Positions 1 through 10,571 of a stretch of DNA of 64,000 bases are shown piece after piece. Each line of letters opens with the position of its first letter. The first letter of the stretch is position 1. The notes beneath the pieces are model-generated. The model made no database searches. It saw nothing but the letters and a program-made list of their open reading frames with translations, and was not told the origin of the DNA. The stretch spans positions 594,930 through 658,929 of the forward strand of contig NC_030389.2 in the NCBI RefSeq assembly GCF_001625215.2, given 5' to 3'. Position numbers and translations under genes: made by a program. The DNA is from Daucus carota subsp. sativus. Its lineage: Eukaryota > Streptophyta > Magnoliopsida > Apiales > Apiaceae.

Positions 1-1464
1 CTCAGTTGAGAGCACGGGTGTTTCAACCTGTTGATCACTCTCTTCCTTGTTTCGCTCTGTTGCTGATTCTTTATCCTTCGTAACCTTTCCGGACCTCAAG
101 GTGACAGCCTGTACCTGTTCCTTCACTTCCTTCTTGCCCGGATTGGCCTCAGTATCACTAGGAAGAGTTCCTTGTGGTCTATTAATCAACGCATTAGCAA
201 TTTGCCCAATCTGATTCTCCAAAGTTTTGATTGACACCGATTGGCTTTTTACCATTAGTCTTAATTCTTCCAATTCTGATCTTTCATTGGAAGACTGTCC
301 AGCCACCCCATGATTTTGTTGCTGGAATCCGGGTGGATGGAATTGCTGCCTCGGTGCAAACTGTTGTTGAAAACCAGAAGGGTTAAAAGGTCTAGATCCT
401 TGCTGCTGAAACTGTTGCTGTTGTTGTGGCATGTAATTCTGATTATTGCTCCAGCTGAAATTCGGATGATTCCGATTATTAGGATGATAAGTGGCCGGAG
501 CTGGCTGTTGTGACCTCTGAAAGTTGCTCACAAACTGAGCGGATTCGCTCGATATAGCACACTGATCCGAAGAATGTGCTCCATCACAGAGCTCGCAGAC
601 TGAAGGTGGCTGCTGATTTCCTAGATTTGCCAAAGAATCCACCTTCATAGTAAGAGCCTTAAGCTGAGCAGCTATGGCTGTAGTAGCATCAACATCTAGA
701 ATTCCTGCTGCCTTGCCCTGATGAAGACGCTGAGTAGGATTCTGATATTCATTCGCAGCCATCATCTCGATCAACTCATAAGCCTCATCATAGCTCTTAG
801 CCCATAGAGCTCCACCTGATGCAGCATCGAGCATTGGCCTCGATTGAGGACCCAACCCATTGTAAAAACAATTTATCACCATCCAATCAGGCATCCCATG
901 ATGTGGGCACTTTCGAAGCATCTCCTTGTAGCGTTCCCAAGCTTCACATAAAGTTTCACCAGACAACTGAGAGAATTGAGTGATAGCATTCCTGATTGCA
1001 GCGGTTTTAGCCATAGGGAAGAACTTAGTAAGAAATTTCTGAGCCAGATCCTCCCATGTCGTAATAGATCCTGCAGGAAGAGAATGCAACCATCCTTTCG
1101 CCTTATCCCTCAGAGAAAATGGGAACAACCTCAATCTGATGGCATCGTCCGTAACACCATTGAACTTGAAAGTGTCGCAGATCTCAATGAAGTCCCGAAT
1201 ATGAGTATTAGGATCCTCAGTCGGAGAACCCCCAAACTGCACTGAGTTCTGTACCATCTGAATAGTGCTCGGTTTGATCTCGAAAGTGTTGGCCTGAATT
1301 GCTGGCCTGACAATGCTCGATTGAATGTCATTGATTTTAGGCTCAGAGAAAGCCTTCAGAGCCTTAGGAATATTCACAGCTGGTGGTTGATCACCCATCG
1401 TATCAATCTCTTCCAATTCTTCCTTAATTAATGCTTCCTTACGAGCCTGAGAACGTGTTCGCAT
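1..1464 (-). CDS. Gag-protease gene of the leftmost Gypsy-type copy, 3' part outside the window
   Basis: Start codon at 1464 (protein begins MRTRSQARKEAL), open without a stop to the left edge. It encodes the retrotransposon Gag domain of plant Ty3/Gypsy elements: the capsid-like stretch with DKAKGWLHSLPAGSITTWEDL and CEAWERYKEMLRKCPHH, a short CX2CX3HX4C knuckle (CELCDGAHSSDQC), and a Gln/Pro-rich linker. It is clearly the same gene as 7701-10430 but differs by scattered substitutions, densest at roughly 480-1460 and sparse at 1-480. It belongs to the internal region downstream (minus sense) of the LTR at 1604-2912. It would assemble virus-like particles in the cytoplasm. Whether its protease end is intact cannot be seen. 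Confidence 0.85.
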   Translation of the reverse strand, partial: MRTRSQARKEALIKEELEEIDTMGDQPPAVNIPKALKAFSEPKINDIQSSIVRPAIQANTFEIKPSTIQMVQNSVQFGGSPTEDPNTHIRDFIEICDTFKFNGVTDDAIRLRLFPFSLRDKAKGWLHSLPAGSITTWEDLAQKFLTKFFPMAKTAAIRNAITQFSQLSGETLCEAWERYKEMLRKCPHHGMPDWMVINCFYNGLGPQSRPMLDAASGGALWAKSYDEAYELIEMMAANEYQNPTQRLHQGKAAGILDVDATTAIAAQLKALTMKVDSLANLGNQQPPSVCELCDGAHSSDQCAISSESAQFVSNFQRSQQPAPATYHPNNRNHPNFSWSNNQNYMPQQQQQFQQQGSRPFNPSGFQQQFAPRQQFHPPGFQQQNHGVAGQSSNERSELEELRLMVKSQSVSIKTLENQIGQIANALINRPQGTLPSDTEANPGKKEVKEQVQAVTLRSGKVTKDKESATERNKEESDQQVETPVLSTE

Positions 1465-1579
1465 ACACGTCCCTTAAGTACCTGAAACACACACAACGAA
1501 CTAAAGTGAGAAAAGAATCCAAGTCACTGAACTTTAACGACCACTAATGACAAGCACATAAACTAAAATAAACACCGAG

Positions 1580-1597
1580 TCCCCGGCAGCGGCGCCA
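1580..1597 (-). other. Primer binding site of leftmost Gypsy-type copy
   Basis: The minus strand reads TGGCGCCGCTGCCGGGGA, the tRNA-3'-end complement (starting TGG for CCA) typical of plant Athila/Tat-like Gypsy elements, usually assigned to tRNA-Asp. It lies 6 nt inside the LTR edge at 1604, which fixes the minus orientation of this copy. Confidence 0.8.
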
Positions 1598-1603
1598 AAA
1601 ACT

Positions 1604-2912
1604 TGTTCGCACAAAATCACGCAAGCGTACGTGGTCACAAGTAATATAGAATATAATTCAAGTTCGTTCCCACAGAGACTGGTGTATTCAGAAATATGCA
1701 CTTATGCACCAATGTATGATTATTATTCAATGCTTAGACAAGTATCAAATCGGGTTTTGTTTTTCTACTCAACTAATCCTATTTAAATTATGAAACTAAG
1801 AATTATCAACTAAGAGAATAAAGATTTACTAATGAGAATAAAACATGGGATTCTAGCTTCATTAACAACTTCATTCAGAGTTCTACCTTATTCGATTGTA
1901 ATGGTTGATAACTAATCAGATAACACGAGACTGATACACGCTAACTGTCGTTATACGTGCACCATACTGCTACACATCCACAATTAAGATAGAAGGTAAA
2001 CAGACACCAATTATGCTTAGACCCTATATGTCTATAGAATTTGAAAACATAACGGTTGAAGAGCAAGTTATCTATCAAGATTACATAGGGCGATGCAAGA
2101 TGGGTAAAATCACATCACAAGTCATGTTATCGAACACGAAACCTATGCTCGCATGGCAAGTTCTAAATCAATATATTCACTGTCGCTTCAATAAAGATTA
2201 ACAAGCAATCTTAGATGTTAGCTACGCATCCAAGACGAATAAGCACAACCAATACGAGGAAATCAAACCATCACATATGAACAAGGCAATTTAACTACTG
2301 AAATTCATCGATAAATCCGCTAAAATCCCATGATAATGATTAGTTCATAATCGAACTTCTCATCATCATGGGTTCGAATGTAAACATGGTACTGAATAGG
2401 AAAAACAATATCAAAGTACTAGAACAAGAGTTAAGAAACAAATCCGAAACGAGCATCCAAAGTTACGCCTACTTCGAAGAATTACAAAAGTAAAAGCTAT
2501 GAAATTCGATCTTGATCTTCTCCGTAGCCGTCACGTGCTCCTTGGAATGATTCTAGGTTTTGTTTTTAATCCCCCAAAGCCTTTCTTAAACTTCCCCAGC
2601 GAACGGGCCTTGCAACGGATCAGAAACGGTCCAATGGCTTAATTTTCGCTGCCAGTTTGGGGCGGGTGCCCCAGATTTGGGGCGGGTGCCCCAATTCAGC
2701 AGCCCACTTCTTTGTCCATAACTTTTGACTCGCGCATCCGATTGCTTCGCCGTTTTTTTTCACTGAAAGCTATGAATCTCCTCTTCGTTCTCCTCCAAAG
2801 AAACCTGCACAACATTACACTAAAACATATCAAAAATATCAAAAGCTTGAGGCCAAATCATCCATTTAAGTCAAAACGAAGGCTTCCAAGTGGATATAAA
2901 ATCCACTTATCA
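1604..2912 (-). repeat. LTR A of the Gypsy-type array (1309 bp)
   Basis: On the minus strand it starts TGATAAGTGG and ends GTGCGAACA, with standard TG...CA ends. Its length equals that of the LTRs at 5189 and 10572. By eye, about six substitutions separate it from the other two, all within the first ~165 bp on the plus side; the remaining ~1.1 kb looks identical. It contains two copies of TTTGGGGCGGGTGCCCC (2656-2672 and 2676-2692). The purine-rich PPT flanks it at 2913 and a PBS at 1580, so it is both the 3' LTR of the deleted copy to its right and the 5' LTR of the copy to its left. Confidence 0.9.
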
Positions 2913-4116
2913 CACCCCCAAACTTAAACCGATGCTTGTCCTCAAGCATAGACACACACACAATTTCTAATAATGCAATGCATGAATGCAACTAAATGCC
3001 TACATCTAAGCGAATCATGAAGTGTAATCCTTGTTAACATAGCATCCTCAAAATATGCAACATTCTCGGCATTCATCTCTTTCACACATTAGCCATGTCC
3101 TCTTCCACTACTAGTGTGAAGTGCATCGTGTGTGCTAACATGCTCTCTAGCGAAACAAAATAAAGACTATCAAACTTCAACAGAGTCCTCACTATGAGCC
3201 GTTAATCAGAATCAGGCTTAAACACTTCTTTACTAAAGAGTCAACTACCACTTAGGGTCATTAAAGAATTCCTATTCCTCTCCTATTTTTTTATCTATTT
3301 TTTTTTTCTTTTTCTTGCTAAGTCTAAGGTTGGGACGCTTCTCAGTGTAAGTGAGTCACGACCGCCATTCGACTTCGCTTTTTCTATTTTTTTCTTTCTC
3401 TTTTTTTTTTAATCAAGTAATTCTCCAGTAATCAAAGGTTGCGAAAGGTCACCAAGAATTTGCTTATTCTAATACATTTGCACTTAATACCAGCACAAGT
3501 ACATGGATCGTCCCTTTCACATGGCATTGCATTCTACCTATTGATCTCAAAGGAGTACCTGATATTTTTTTTCTTTTTTTTTTTTCTTTTTTTTTTCTTT
3601 TTTTTTTTTGAAAGGCATATTCATTCCTTAACTCCCCCAAACTTAAGATTTACAAACTCTAATTTCAAAAAGGGAATACTCCAAACTCTACGCCCGACTC
3701 AACGCAAGGACTCAAGAATTAAGTTAGTCTAAGTCTTATCTCTAGAGCATAAGTGTAATTACAATTTCCACACAAGCAGTTTTCAAGTAACACGGCATCA
3801 CATATGATCGAAACTACTAGCCAAGAAATTATGCACATAGACTCATCATAGGAAATTAACTTGGAAGACAACTTTCATGATTCATGCAACGCAACTATAT
3901 GAAACTACTAACACATACTAAACACAAGCATATAAGCATAAAAACGAACACGAAAATGAACTAATATGCAAACAATATGAGATAATATTCTAAACTATAT
4001 GCCACATGCAACCTATATGCACACACTATATACTATATACTAGTCCTTAGATTACCACCCCCAAACTTAAAATCTTCAATGTCCTCATTGAAGGTGATAA
4101 AAAGGATCGAATGTAC
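2913..4116 (-). other. 3' noncoding internal region of deleted Gypsy-type copy
   Basis: No long conserved reading frame. It holds the polypurine tract next to the LTR (minus TTTAAGTTTGGGGGTG, 2913-2928), two further copies of the same CCCCCAAACTTAA motif at about 3635-3646 and 4058-4070, long T/C tracts around 3290-3310, 3380-3410 and 3565-3610 (A/G tracts in element sense), and AT-rich sequence. Apart from one T in a homopolymer, it appears identical to 6498-7700. Confidence 0.75.
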
Positions 4117-5116
4117 CTAGAAGTCGGGAGGATCACCCTCCTCGGGTGGAGGATCAGGTGGTGAATATACCATGCCATCTCCAAACACTGGCCAATCAAC
4201 CTCCACACCAATAGCTCGAAAAGCACTCCCAAGAGCCTGAGTCAAATCCTTTGCAAAACGGCGGTGAATGTCATGCATGTCATCTATGCGCCGTGACAAC
4301 CTTCTAAACTGCACATCACTTAAGAGATCTGGAGGTAGTTTGAGTTCGAGTTCGGGAGCTTCTTCAATAAATGGAGTACGATTCTCTTGAGAATTTTCAA
4401 GCTCTACTACTCCTTGAGACTCGAATGGCATATCAACCTTCCTCTTCCATGGAGATGCATTCAAGAACTGAAGTTGCTCTGCAACCTCTTCACCTCCGAA
4501 TTCAGCTTCACCTGTTAAAACCCTTTCCAAGATGTCAGTTTTCAGCCTTTGGTCAATTTCTGGATGAGCTGCAGCTTCTATTGGCTCCACCTTAAAGCAT
4601 TCTTCTTCGTCAGTTGGAAATTTCATTGCGTTGAACACTTTGAAAGTGACACTCTGATCTTGAACTCTCATTGTAAGCTCTCCCTTTTGCACATCGATCA
4701 AAGTTTGGCCTGTAGCTAAGAACGGCCTTCCCAAGATAATGGGAATCCTCTCATCCTCCTCAAAGTCTAGAATGACAAAATCCGCAGGGAAGATGAGCTT
4801 ATCCACCTTAACCAAGACATCTTCCACTATACCTCTCGGGTATGTGATGGACCGATCAGCCAGTTGTAATGACATGTTCGTAGGTTTCGGCTCCGGCAGC
4901 CCAAGTTTCTTGAAGACAGACAACGGCATCAGATTGATACTAGCTCCCAAGTCACACAAACACTTGTCGAAAGATAACTTGCCAATAGTACATGGTATTG
5001 TGAAACTTCCGGGATCTTTAAGTTTCGGAGGCAATTTCTGCTGTAACACCGCACTGCACTCCTCGGTCAAAGCCACAGTCTCTAATTCCTCAAGTTTGAG
5101 TTTCCGAGATAGAATA
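4117..5116 (-). pseudogene. Truncated protease remnant of deleted Gypsy-type copy
   Basis: This encodes the C-terminal part of the same Gag-protease protein as 7701-10430, from ILSRKLKLEE through the retropepsin-like motif DLGASINLMP and the flap/C-terminal ILGRPFLAT to the acidic-proline tail ending PPEEGDPPDF. All of gag and the N-terminal half of the polyprotein are missing: homology stops sharply at 5116, where filler DNA begins. An open frame continues to 5286, but those N-terminal residues come from filler, PBS and LTR sequence and are not a natural protein start. It is a dead internal deletion derivative. Confidence 0.85.
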
Positions 5117-5170
5117 TAGAATAACGCAAGCGTACCCACAGAGAATATAGAATATAGAATATAGAATAAC
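5117..5170. other. 54-bp filler at an internal deletion junction
   Basis: This lies between the protease breakpoint (5116) and the resumed PBS (GCAGCGGCGCC from 5171). It consists of repeated ATAGAATA blocks plus CGCAAGCGTAC and ACCCACAGAGA, all of which also occur in the first ~80 bp of the adjacent LTR. The PBS of this copy is cut to about 12 nt. It looks like template-switch filler at a deletion, formed either in repair or during reverse transcription. Confidence 0.8.
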
Positions 5171-5188
5171 GCAGCGGCGCCAAAAACT

Positions 5189-6497
5189 TGTTCGCACAAA
5201 ATCACGCAAGTGTACGTGGTCACAAGTAATATAGAATAAAATTCAAGTTCGTACCCACAGAGACTGGTGTATTCAGAAATATGCACTTATGCACCAATGT
5301 ATGATTATTATTCAATGCTTGGACAAGTATCAAATTGGGTTTTGGTTTTCTACTCAACTAATCCTATTTAAATTATGAAACTAAGAATTATCAACTAAGA
5401 GAATAAAGATTTACTAATGAGAATAAAACATGGGATTCTAGCTTCATTAACAACTTCATTCAGAGTTCTACCTTATTCGATTGTAATGGTTGATAACTAA
5501 TCAGATAACACGAGACTGATACACGCTAACTGTCGTTATACGTGCACCATACTGCTACACATCCACAATTAAGATAGAAGGTAAACAGACACCAATTATG
5601 CTTAGACCCTATATGTCTATAGAATTTGAAAACATAACGGTTGAAGAGCAAGTTATCTATCAAGATTACATAGGGCGATGCAAGATGGGTAAAATCACAT
5701 CACAAGTCATGTTATCGAACACGAAACCTATGCTCGCATGGCAAGTTCTAAATCAATATATTCACTGTCGCTTCAATAAAGATTAACAAGCAATCTTAGA
5801 TGTTAGCTACGCATCCAAGACGAATAAGCACAACCAATACGAGGAAATCAAACCATCACATATGAACAAGGCAATTTAACTACTGAAATTCATCGATAAA
5901 TCCGCTAAAATCCCATGATAATGATTAGTTCATAATCGAACTTCTCATCATCATGGGTTCGAATGTAAACATGGTACTGAATAGGAAAAACAATATCAAA
6001 GTACTAGAACAAGAGTTAAGAAACAAATCCGAAACGAGCATCCAAAGTTACGCCTACTTCGAAGAATTACAAAAGTAAAAGCTATGAAATTCGATCTTGA
6101 TCTTCTCCGTAGCCGTCACGTGCTCCTTGGAATGATTCTAGGTTTTGTTTTTAATCCCCCAAAGCCTTTCTTAAACTTCCCCAGCGAACGGGCCTTGCAA
6201 CGGATCAGAAACGGTCCAATGGCTTAATTTTCGCTGCCAGTTTGGGGCGGGTGCCCCAGATTTGGGGCGGGTGCCCCAATTCAGCAGCCCACTTCTTTGT
6301 CCATAACTTTTGACTCGCGCATCCGATTGCTTCGCCGTTTTTTTTCACTGAAAGCTATGAATCTCCTCTTCGTTCTCCTCCAAAGAAACCTGCACAACAT
6401 TACACTAAAACATATCAAAAATATCAAAAGCTTGAGGCCAAATCATCCATTTAAGTCAAAACGAAGGCTTCCAAGTGGATATAAAATCCACTTATCA
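5189..6497 (-). repeat. LTR B of the Gypsy-type array (1309 bp)
   Basis: Same TG...CA ends and length as LTRs A and C. It looks identical to LTR C over the whole stretch I compared. The PPT lies at 6498 on one side and the truncated PBS plus filler on the other. It is therefore shared: 3' LTR of the complete copy (6498-10571) and 5' LTR of the deleted copy (2913-5188). The GC-rich direct repeat is at about 6241-6277. Confidence 0.9.
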
Positions 6498-7700
6498 CAC
6501 CCCCAAACTTAAACCGATGCTTGTCCTCAAGCATAGACACACACACAATTTCTAATAATGCAATGCATGAATGCAACTAAATGCCTACATCTAAGCGAAT
6601 CATGAAGTGTAATCCTTGTTAACATAGCATCCTCAAAATATGCAACATTCTCGGCATTCATCTCTTTCACACATTAGCCATGTCCTCTTCCACTACTAGT
6701 GTGAAGTGCATCGTGTGTGCTAACATGCTCTCTAGCGAAACAAAATAAAGACTATCAAACTTCAACAGAGTCCTCACTATGAGCCGTTAATCAGAATCAG
6801 GCTTAAACACTTCTTTACTAAAGAGTCAACTACCACTTAGGGTCATTAAAGAATTCCTATTCCTCTCCTATTTTTTTATCTATTTTTTTTTTCTTTTTCT
6901 TGCTAAGTCTAAGGTTGGGACGCTTCTCAGTGTAAGTGAGTCACGACCGCCATTCGACTTCGCTTTTTCTATTTTTTTCTTTCTCTTTTTTTTTAATCAA
7001 GTAATTCTCCAGTAATCAAAGGTTGCGAAAGGTCACCAAGAATTTGCTTATTCTAATACATTTGCACTTAATACCAGCACAAGTACATGGATCGTCCCTT
7101 TCACATGGCATTGCATTCTACCTATTGATCTCAAAGGAGTACCTGATATTTTTTTTCTTTTTTTTTTTTCTTTTTTTTTTCTTTTTTTTTTTTGAAAGGC
7201 ATATTCATTCCTTAACTCCCCCAAACTTAAGATTTACAAACTCTAATTTCAAAAAGGGAATACTCCAAACTCTACGCCCGACTCAACGCAAGGACTCAAG
7301 AATTAAGTTAGTCTAAGTCTTATCTCTAGAGCATAAGTGTAATTACAATTTCCACACAAGCAGTTTTCAAGTAACACGGCATCACATATGATCGAAACTA
7401 CTAGCCAAGAAATTATGCACATAGACTCATCATAGGAAATTAACTTGGAAGACAACTTTCATGATTCATGCAACGCAACTATATGAAACTACTAACACAT
7501 ACTAAACACAAGCATATAAGCATAAAAACGAACACGAAAATGAACTAATATGCAAACAATATGAGATAATATTCTAAACTATATGCCACATGCAACCTAT
7601 ATGCACACACTATATACTATATACTAGTCCTTAGATTACCACCCCCAAACTTAAAATCTTCAATGTCCTCATTGAAGGTGATAAAAAGGATCGAATGTAC
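6498..7700 (-). other. 3' noncoding internal region of complete Gypsy-type copy
   Basis: Lies between the gag-protease stop and the PPT. In full-length Gypsy elements this direction would carry reverse transcriptase, RNase H and integrase; none is present in any frame. It holds the PPT (6498-6512), two extra PPT-like CCCCCAAACTTAA motifs (about 7219-7231 and 7643-7655) and long poly-pyrimidine runs near 6870-6890 and 7148-7192. Confidence 0.75.
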
Positions 7701-10430
7701 CTAGAAGTCGGGAGGATCACCCTCCTCGGGTGGAGGATCAGGTGGTGAATATACCATGCCATCTCCAAACACTGGCCAATCAACCTCCACACCAATAGCT
7801 CGAAAAGCACTCCCAAGAGCCTGAGTCAAATCCTTTGCAAAACGGCGGTGAATGTCATGCATGTCATCTATGCGCCGTGACAACCTTCTAAACTGCACAT
7901 CACTTAAGAGATCTGGAGGTAGTTTGAGTTCGAGTTCGGGAGCTTCTTCAATAAATGGAGTACGATTCTCTTGAGAATTTTCAAGCTCTACTACTCCTTG
8001 AGACTCGAATGGCATATCAACCTTCCTCTTCCATGGAGATGCATTCAAGAACTGAAGTTGCTCTGCAACCTCTTCACCTCCGAATTCAGCTTCACCTGTT
8101 AAAACCCTTTCCAAGATGTCAGTTTTCAGCCTTTGGTCAATTTCTGGATGAGCTGCAGCTTCTATTGGCTCCACCTTAAAGCATTCTTCTTCGTCAGTTG
8201 GAAATTTCATTGCGTTGAACACTTTGAAAGTGACACTCTGATCTTGAACTCTCATTGTAAGCTCTCCCTTTTGCACATCGATCAAAGTTTGGCCTGTAGC
8301 TAAGAACGGCCTTCCCAAGATAATGGGAATCCTCTCATCCTCCTCAAAGTCTAGAATGACAAAATCCGCAGGGAAGATGAGCTTATCCACCTTAACCAAG
8401 ACATCTTCCACTATACCTCTCGGGTATGTGATGGACCGATCAGCCAGTTGTAATGACATGTTCGTAGGTTTCGGCTCCGGCAGCCCAAGTTTCTTGAAGA
8501 CAGACAACGGCATCAGATTGATACTAGCTCCCAAGTCACACAAACACTTGTCGAAAGATAACTTGCCAATAGTACATGGTATTGTGAAACTTCCGGGATC
8601 TTTAAGTTTCGGAGGCAATTTCTGCTGTAACACCGCACTGCACTCCTCGGTCAAAGCCACAGTCTCTAATTCCTCAAGTTTGAGTTTCCGAGATAGAATA
8701 CCTTTCATAAATTTAGCATAACTCGGCATTTGTTCTAGAGCCTCCGCAAAAGGTATGTTGATTTGTAATTTCTTGAAAACCTCTAGAAATTTGGCGAATT
8801 GTTTGTCGAGCTTATGCTTTTGAAGTCTCTTCGGAAAAGGTGGAGGTGGATATACTTGCTTGACCCCAGTATCAGTTTTCGGGCTAGACTTTTCGGCTGA
8901 ATCCTTGCTTGCTTCCTCGTTGACTTTATTCTTGTCAGCCTCAACAACAGTTTTTCCACTATCAGACTCAGATGAGAGTACGGGTGTTTCAACATGTTGA
9001 TCACTCTCTTCCTTGTTTCGCTCTGTTGCTGATTCTTTATCCTTCGTAACCTTTCCGGACCTCAAGGTGACAGCCTGTACCTGTTCCTTCACTTCCTTCC
9101 TGCCCGGATTGGCCTCAGTATCACTAGGAAGAGTTCCTTGTGGTCTATTAATCAACGCATTAGCAATTTGCCCAATCTGATTCTCCAAAGTCTTGATTGA
9201 CACCGATTGGCTTTTTACCATTAGTCTTAATTCTTCCAATTCCGATCTTTCATTGGAAGACTGTCCAGCCACCCCATGATTTTGTTGCTGGAATCCGGGT
9301 GGATGGAATTGCTGCCTCGGTGCAAACTGTTGTTGAAAACCAGAAGGGTTAAAAGGTCTAGATCCTTGCTGCTGAAACTGTTGCTGCTGTTGTGGCATGT
9401 AGTTCTGATTATTGCTCCAGCTGAAATTCGGATGATTCCGGTTATTGGGATGATAAGTGGCTGGTGCTGGCTGCTGAGACCTCTGGAAGGTGCTCACAAA
9501 CTGAGCAGATTCACTAGATATAGCACACTGATCAGAATAATGTGCACCCGCACAAAGCTCGCAAACATTAGGTGGTGGTTGAACTCCCAAGTTAGCTAAG
9601 GAATCTATCTTCATAGTAAGAGCCTTAATTTGAGCAGTCAAGGCTGTAGTAGCATCAACATCTAGAACACCTGCTGCCTTGACCTGATGAAGACGCTGAT
9701 TAGGATTCTGATATTCATTCGCAGCCATCATCTCAATCAACTCATAAGCCTCAACATAGCTCTTAGCCCATAGAGCTCCACCTGATGCTGCATCGAGCAT
9801 TGGCCTCGATTGAGGACCTAAGCCATTATAGAAGCAATTAATAACCATCCAATCAGGCATCCCATGATGTGGGCACTTTCGAAGCATCTCCTTGTAGCGT
9901 TCCCACGCTTCACATAAAGTTTCACCAGACAGTTGAGAGAATTGAGTGATAGCATTCCTGATTGCAGCTGTTTTGGCCATAGGGAAGAATTTAGTAAGAA
10001 ATTTTTGAGCCAGATCCTCCCATGTCGTAATAGATCCTGCAGGAAGAGAATGCAACCATCCCTTAGCTTTATCCCTCAGAGAAAATGGGAATAGCCTCAA
10101 TTTGATGGCCTCGTCAGTAACCCCATTGAACTTGAAAGTGTCGCAGATCTCAATGAAATCCCGAATATGCATATTAGGATCCTCAGTCGGAGAACCCCCA
10201 AACTGCACTGAGTTCTGTACCATCTGAATAGTGCTCGGTCTGATCTCGAAAGTGGTGGCCTGAATTGCTGGCCTGACAATGCTCAACTGAATATCATTGA
10301 TCTTAGGCTCAGAGAAAGCCTTAAGAGCCTTAGTATCATTCGCAACTGGTGGTCGATCACCCATTGTAGTGTTTACTTTCGTTTCTGCTTTTGCCAATGC
10401 TTCTATACGGGCCTGAGAACGTGTTCGCAT
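7701..10430 (-). CDS. Gag-protease polyprotein of non-autonomous Gypsy-type element
   Basis: An intact 909-residue frame. I chose the ATG at 10430 (MRTRSQARIEALAK); a GTG three codons upstream is not needed. Order: N-terminal leader, retrotransposon Gag domain (about residues 60-230), CX2CX3HX4C knuckle (CELCAGAHYSDQC, about residue 300), Gln-rich linker, Lys/Glu-rich spacer, then an aspartic-protease-like domain with DLGASINLMP (Asp at about 632) and ILGRPFLAT. It ends with an acidic proline tail (PPDPPPEEGDPPDF) and a stop. No reverse transcriptase or integrase follows before the PPT, so mobility would need enzymes from a relative. The intact frame and near-identical flanking LTRs suggest recent activity (inference). 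Confidence 0.92.
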   Translation of the reverse strand: MRTRSQARIEALAKAETKVNTTMGDRPPVANDTKALKAFSEPKINDIQLSIVRPAIQATTFEIRPSTIQMVQNSVQFGGSPTEDPNMHIRDFIEICDTFKFNGVTDEAIKLRLFPFSLRDKAKGWLHSLPAGSITTWEDLAQKFLTKFFPMAKTAAIRNAITQFSQLSGETLCEAWERYKEMLRKCPHHGMPDWMVINCFYNGLGPQSRPMLDAASGGALWAKSYVEAYELIEMMAANEYQNPNQRLHQVKAAGVLDVDATTALTAQIKALTMKIDSLANLGVQPPPNVCELCAGAHYSDQCAISSESAQFVSTFQRSQQPAPATYHPNNRNHPNFSWSNNQNYMPQQQQQFQQQGSRPFNPSGFQQQFAPRQQFHPPGFQQQNHGVAGQSSNERSELEELRLMVKSQSVSIKTLENQIGQIANALINRPQGTLPSDTEANPGRKEVKEQVQAVTLRSGKVTKDKESATERNKEESDQHVETPVLSSESDSGKTVVEADKNKVNEEASKDSAEKSSPKTDTGVKQVYPPPPFPKRLQKHKLDKQFAKFLEVFKKLQINIPFAEALEQMPSYAKFMKGILSRKLKLEELETVALTEECSAVLQQKLPPKLKDPGSFTIPCTIGKLSFDKCLCDLGASINLMPLSVFKKLGLPEPKPTNMSLQLADRSITYPRGIVEDVLVKVDKLIFPADFVILDFEEDERIPIILGRPFLATGQTLIDVQKGELTMRVQDQSVTFKVFNAMKFPTDEEECFKVEPIEAAAHPEIDQRLKTDILERVLTGEAEFGGEEVAEQLQFLNASPWKRKVDMPFESQGVVELENSQENRTPFIEEAPELELKLPPDLLSDVQFRRLSRRIDDMHDIHRRFAKDLTQALGSAFRAIGVEVDWPVFGDGMVYSPPDPPPEEGDPPDF

Positions 10431-10547
10431 ACACGTCACTCAAGTACCTGAAACACACACAAACGAAATAAACGTGAGAAAAGAATCCAAGTCACTGAAC
10501 TTTAACGACCACTAATGACAAGCACATAAACTAAAATAAACACCGAG

Positions 10548-10565
10548 TCCCCGGCAGCGGCGCCA
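10548..10565 (-). other. Primer binding site of complete Gypsy-type copy
   Basis: The minus strand reads TGGCGCCGCTGCCGGGGA, 6 nt from the LTR edge at 10572. It is complementary to a tRNA 3' end, as in Athila/Tat-type plant elements. Confidence 0.85.
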
Positions 10566-10571
10566 AAAACT

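Noticed and set aside
2013-2201. Identical 62-codon frames in each LTR (also 5598 and 10981) and 71-codon frames (2712, 6297, 11680)
   Set aside because: They repeat only because the LTR repeats; no protein similarity recognised and they run against the element's coding strand.
3439-3732. 97-codon frame with a long phenylalanine run
   Set aside because: Produced by poly-T tracts in the noncoding 3' region of the Gypsy-type element.
4117-5286. A 389-residue protein with hydrophobic N-terminus fused to a protease
   Set aside because: The N-terminal part is read from filler, PBS and LTR sequence; the fusion is an accident of the deletion.
10431-10439. GTG start three codons upstream of the Gypsy gag
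   Set aside because: The ATG at 10430 is conserved in the left copy and matches the usual MRTRSQ start of such gag genes.
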